Positions 4,730-7,252 of a stretch of 7,252 bases of DNA are shown in pieces (positions within the stretch are counted from its first letter, which is position 1; every line of letters starts with the position of its first letter). Position numbers and translations under genes: made by a program. The notes below the pieces were generated by a model. It had not been told where the DNA came from. It saw only the letters and a program-made list of their open reading frames with translations, and searched no databases. This DNA comes from Anaerolineae bacterium. GTDB taxonomy: Bacteria; Chloroflexota; Anaerolineae; Aggregatilineales; Aggregatilineaceae. The stretch covers positions 1 through 7,252 of the forward strand of contig JAFGJA010000601.1 of NCBI GenBank assembly GCA_016929355.1, given 5' to 3'.

Positions 4730-7252
4730 TTAGAGGGCGGGTAGTTCGAAGTAAAACGTACTGCCTTGTCCCTCCTCGCTGGTCACGCCAATCACCCCGC
4801 CATGCCCCTCAATAATCTGTTTGCAGATCGCCAGGCCCAATCCCACACCGCCGCGCCGCCGCCGTGTTTTCAATTCGACCTGATAAAAACGCTCGAATAC
4901 ACGCGGTAGTTTGTCCGCCGGAATCCCGATGCCGGTATCACTCACCTCAACCCGCACGGTTTGTGGCTGCTGCCGCACTCGTACCGTGATCATACCGCCT
5001 GCCGGGGTAAACTTGAGCGCATTGCCCAACAAATTCGCCAAGACCTGCGTGATCCGTTCGGCATCCCCCATCACCGGGCGCACGTTCGTATCACATTCGG
5101 TGCGGACTTGAATACCGGCTTTCTCCGCCGTCAACCGGGCATCCTGTGCGGCATGTTGGCCCAATTTGACCAACTGCACCTCAGATAATGTGTAGGCGCT
5201 TGTTTCTGTCGTTTCATACGACAAAATATCGCTCACCAGCCGGGTCAGCATTTTGGCTTTCGTCGCCACAATGTGCAGACTATTGCGCTGTTCATCATTT
5301 AGTTCACCCAGATCGCCGGAGAGCAGCAGTTCCACATAACCCACCACCAACGTGAGCGGGGAGCGTAGTTCGTGCGACACATTACCAACTAATTCATCTT
5401 TCACGCGGTCAGCGTCGGCCAACTCATCTACCGCCTGCTGAAGATTGGCCGCGTGCCCCACCAATTCGCGGTAAAGGCGCGCGTTTTCGTGTGCAGTCGC
5501 GGTAGTGTTAGCGATGGTATGCAGCGTGCGCTGATCAAATTCCGAATAGGCCGCCGGATCGACCTTCGCCAACTCAATCACGCCGACCACATGCCGCCCC
5601 ACCAGCAACGGCGCAGACAACCACGCCCCGATCTGATTATCTAACTGGTTATCTAATTCGCCTGCGGGGAGAGGCCCTTTCCAATCCACCTGTTTCCGAG
5701 TCAACTGGCGGTTGATCGGCTCGTGACTGAGCGCGTTAAACGCCCGGTATATGCGTTCTTCAAGCACCTGAATCATTGACTCATCGAGCGTGCGTTTTGC
5801 CACGATCACCAGTTGATCAGGTTCACCCGGCAGCAGCAGCCCGGCCATATCAAACGGGATCGCATTTTCTAATACGTTCAGCACACTCACCGGAATCGTT
5901 TCTCTATCGAATGTCACCAGCAAGCGCGTGATGTCATATAACGCGCGTGCTTCGCCTTCGCGCTGCTCGATTTGTTGGAACAACTGCGCATTATCAACGG
6001 TTCCGGCAATTTGATTGGCAAAGGCAAAAAGCAGATCGCTAGCCGCCTCGTCATACGCACCGGGCGCAAAATTGGCGATGGTCAAGACGCCAATCACCTG
6101 ACCCCGGTTCAAAAGTGGCACACCGATCCAGGCGCGCGTCATCTGCCGCCGCACCACTTTTTCCCACAGCCGATCCTTAGTCGTATCAGGGATCAGTAGC
6201 GGTTCTTGTTGGTGAACCACGCGAAATAATAACAGCGATTCACCCACCAACCAGCGCACACTTGCTTTATCGATCCCGCCGTACCCTGTTTCATAGACGA
6301 CCTCAAACCGGTTCTCGCGGAACAACGCAATCAGCGCCGCATCGAAGGGAATCAGCTGCTTTAGTTCGGTGATCACCGTTTGTGATACTTCAACCACATT
6401 CAAAAACGTACCCGCCAGTCGCGCAATCCGGCTTAACGTTTCGGCGATCTGGCGCTGCCGCAGATTTTCATCGAATAACCGCGCGTTTTCAATCGCCACC
6501 GCCAATTGGCCCGCCAGCGCTTGCAGCACGGCTATATCATCTTGATCAAATGCATTGACATGCTCGCTTTGTACGTCAATGATGCCGATCACTTTGCCAT
6601 GATAGAGCAACGGCACAGCCAGTTCAGAACGTGACGCTTCTAAACCTTCACCGGGAATCCACACCTCGTCATGCTGCGTATCGCTCGCCAGATAGGTCAT
6701 GCCCTGTCGCGCCACCCAGGGCACAATACCTTTGAGCGACAGGGGAATACGAAACCGTTCCAGGCCAACTGCGCGACTGCGTTGGGATGCTTCGTACATT
6801 TCGATGCTGTCGCTGTCAATGATGCCCACCGACGCATGATAATAGCCAAAACGCTGTGTGAGTCGGTTTGGGATGATCGACAGAATACTTTCCAGATGGT
6901 GGATCGCGGTTATTTCCAGGCTGACTTCATTCACCAGCGCCATACGCTCGGCCATGCGTTTGATCGCTGAATCCGGCGGCGCATTGAGCTGACGGGTCAA
7001 CAAATGGGCTAAGGCTTGCCCCGACGCATCAGCCGGGATGATCTGAATCGATCTATCCTCTTGAATGGTCGCGCTGCATACCACCACATCCGGCCAGCGC
7101 TGCACCGCGTAGGTAAGATACTGATCGGTAACTACGATCAGGTTAGGGGCATTGAGATTATCGTCATGATCATCCGTTGGGGGATGGTTGAGCGCATCAA
7201 TCGTAACCGGGGCAAAAAGCTGTTCTAACCGCTTAAATAGCCATGCCTGACC
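4730..7252 (-). CDS. Multi-GAF sensor histidine kinase, N-terminus missing (runs off right edge)
   Basis: The frame is open from the TAA at 4730-4732 to the right window edge, giving 840 visible residues. A GTG at 7103-7105 is in frame but 49 further codons (ending LIVVTDQYLTYA) continue upstream, so the true start lies outside. In visible numbering there are three GAF sensor domains, about 105-262, 268-425 and 436-597. Each opens with a helix and ends with a VPLL..G.vIGvi or similar strand pair and a helix with ENARL or DNAQL. A HisKA dimerisation helix follows with the phospho-accepting H627 in VSHELRSPL. The ATPase domain has the N box (N740, N744 in NLLGNALKFT), G1 (DTGIGIP), F box (VFERFYQ) and G2 (GGVGLGLAI), so all catalytic boxes are intact. 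No membrane segment is visible. It probably senses a small molecule or redox signal and phosphorylates a response regulator not in the window. A link to the conjugation operon is not shown. Confidence 0.96.
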   Translation of the reverse strand, partial: GQAWLFKRLEQLFAPVTIDALNHPPTDDHDDNLNAPNLIVVTDQYLTYAVQRWPDVVVCSATIQEDRSIQIIPADASGQALAHLLTRQLNAPPDSAIKRMAERMALVNEVSLEITAIHHLESILSIIPNRLTQRFGYYHASVGIIDSDSIEMYEASQRSRAVGLERFRIPLSLKGIVPWVARQGMTYLASDTQHDEVWIPGEGLEASRSELAVPLLYHGKVIGIIDVQSEHVNAFDQDDIAVLQALAGQLAVAIENARLFDENLRQRQIAETLSRIARLAGTFLNVVEVSQTVITELKQLIPFDAALIALFRENRFEVVYETGYGGIDKASVRWLVGESLLLFRVVHQQEPLLIPDTTKDRLWEKVVRRQMTRAWIGVPLLNRGQVIGVLTIANFAPGAYDEAASDLLFAFANQIAGTVDNAQLFQQIEQREGEARALYDITRLLVTFDRETIPVSVLNVLENAIPFDMAGLLLPGEPDQLVIVAKRTLDESMIQVLEERIYRAFNALSHEPINRQLTRKQVDWKGPLPAGELDNQLDNQIGAWLSAPLLVGRHVVGVIELAKVDPAAYSEFDQRTLHTIANTTATAHENARLYRELVGHAANLQQAVDELADADRVKDELVGNVSHELRSPLTLVVGYVELLLSGDLGELNDEQRNSLHIVATKAKMLTRLVSDILSYETTETSAYTLSEVQLVKLGQHAAQDARLTAEKAGIQVRTECDTNVRPVMGDAERITQVLANLLGNALKFTPAGGMITVRVRQQPQTVRVEVSDTGIGIPADKLPRVFERFYQVELKTRRRRGGVGLGLAICKQIIEGHGGVIGVTSEEGQGSTFYFELPAL

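Noticed and set aside
5630..5665. Short tandem repeat in the kinase giving LDNQLDNQ in the third GAF domain
   Set aside because: It is a small in-frame duplication in a loop region, with no sign of disrupting the domain; interesting only as a local indel.
1..7252. tRNA, rRNA, CRISPR array, insertion sequence or attachment site
   Set aside because: I saw no regularly spaced repeats, transposase or integrase motifs, terminal inverted repeats or structured RNA gene in the window.

Overview
All genes recognised here lie on the minus strand, so the window reads from right to left. It looks like a moderate-to-high GC bacterial chromosome. The very long GAF-rich hybrid-type sensor kinase beside a compact ubiquitin-like conjugation cluster suggests a Chloroflexota (Anaerolineae-like) genome. 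That taxonomic guess is inference; nothing in the window names the organism.

Right part (4730-7252): most of a multi-GAF sensor histidine kinase. Its reading frame is open through the right edge, so its N-terminus is missing. A 175-base non-coding gap (4555-4729) follows and probably holds the promoter of the next operon.

Left and central part (1-4554): six tightly packed genes that look like one operon. In transcription order they are: (1) a 259-aa protein with two membrane segments and a soluble C-terminal domain; (2) a 263-aa paralogue with one membrane segment, a very arginine-rich linker and the same C-terminal domain, ending in Gly-Gly; (3) a 158-aa E2-like (ubiquitin-conjugating fold) protein with its active-site cysteine; (4) a JAB/MPN (JAMM) domain joined through an acidic linker to a second, cysteine-free E2/RWD-like domain; (5) a ThiF/MoeB/E1-like adenylating enzyme; (6) the first 101 residues of an unrecognised protein that runs off the left edge. 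Gaps are 21, 5, -1, 9 and 3 bases, so the last five genes are probably translationally coupled.

The E1-like, E2-like and JAB proteins together are the core of a bacterial ubiquitin-like modification pathway: activation, transfer and removal or processing. The layout differs from the well-known CBASS Cap2/Cap3 and Bil arrangements. E1 and E2 are separate, the JAB protein carries an extra inactive E2-like domain, and two membrane-anchored paralogues lead the operon. No recognisable ubiquitin-like modifier is encoded in the window. The JAB protein has Gln in place of the second zinc-binding His of the JAMM motif, and the E1 lacks a cysteine in the usual crossover loop. Together these points suggest an atypical, possibly membrane-localised, modification system whose modifier and target are not established.
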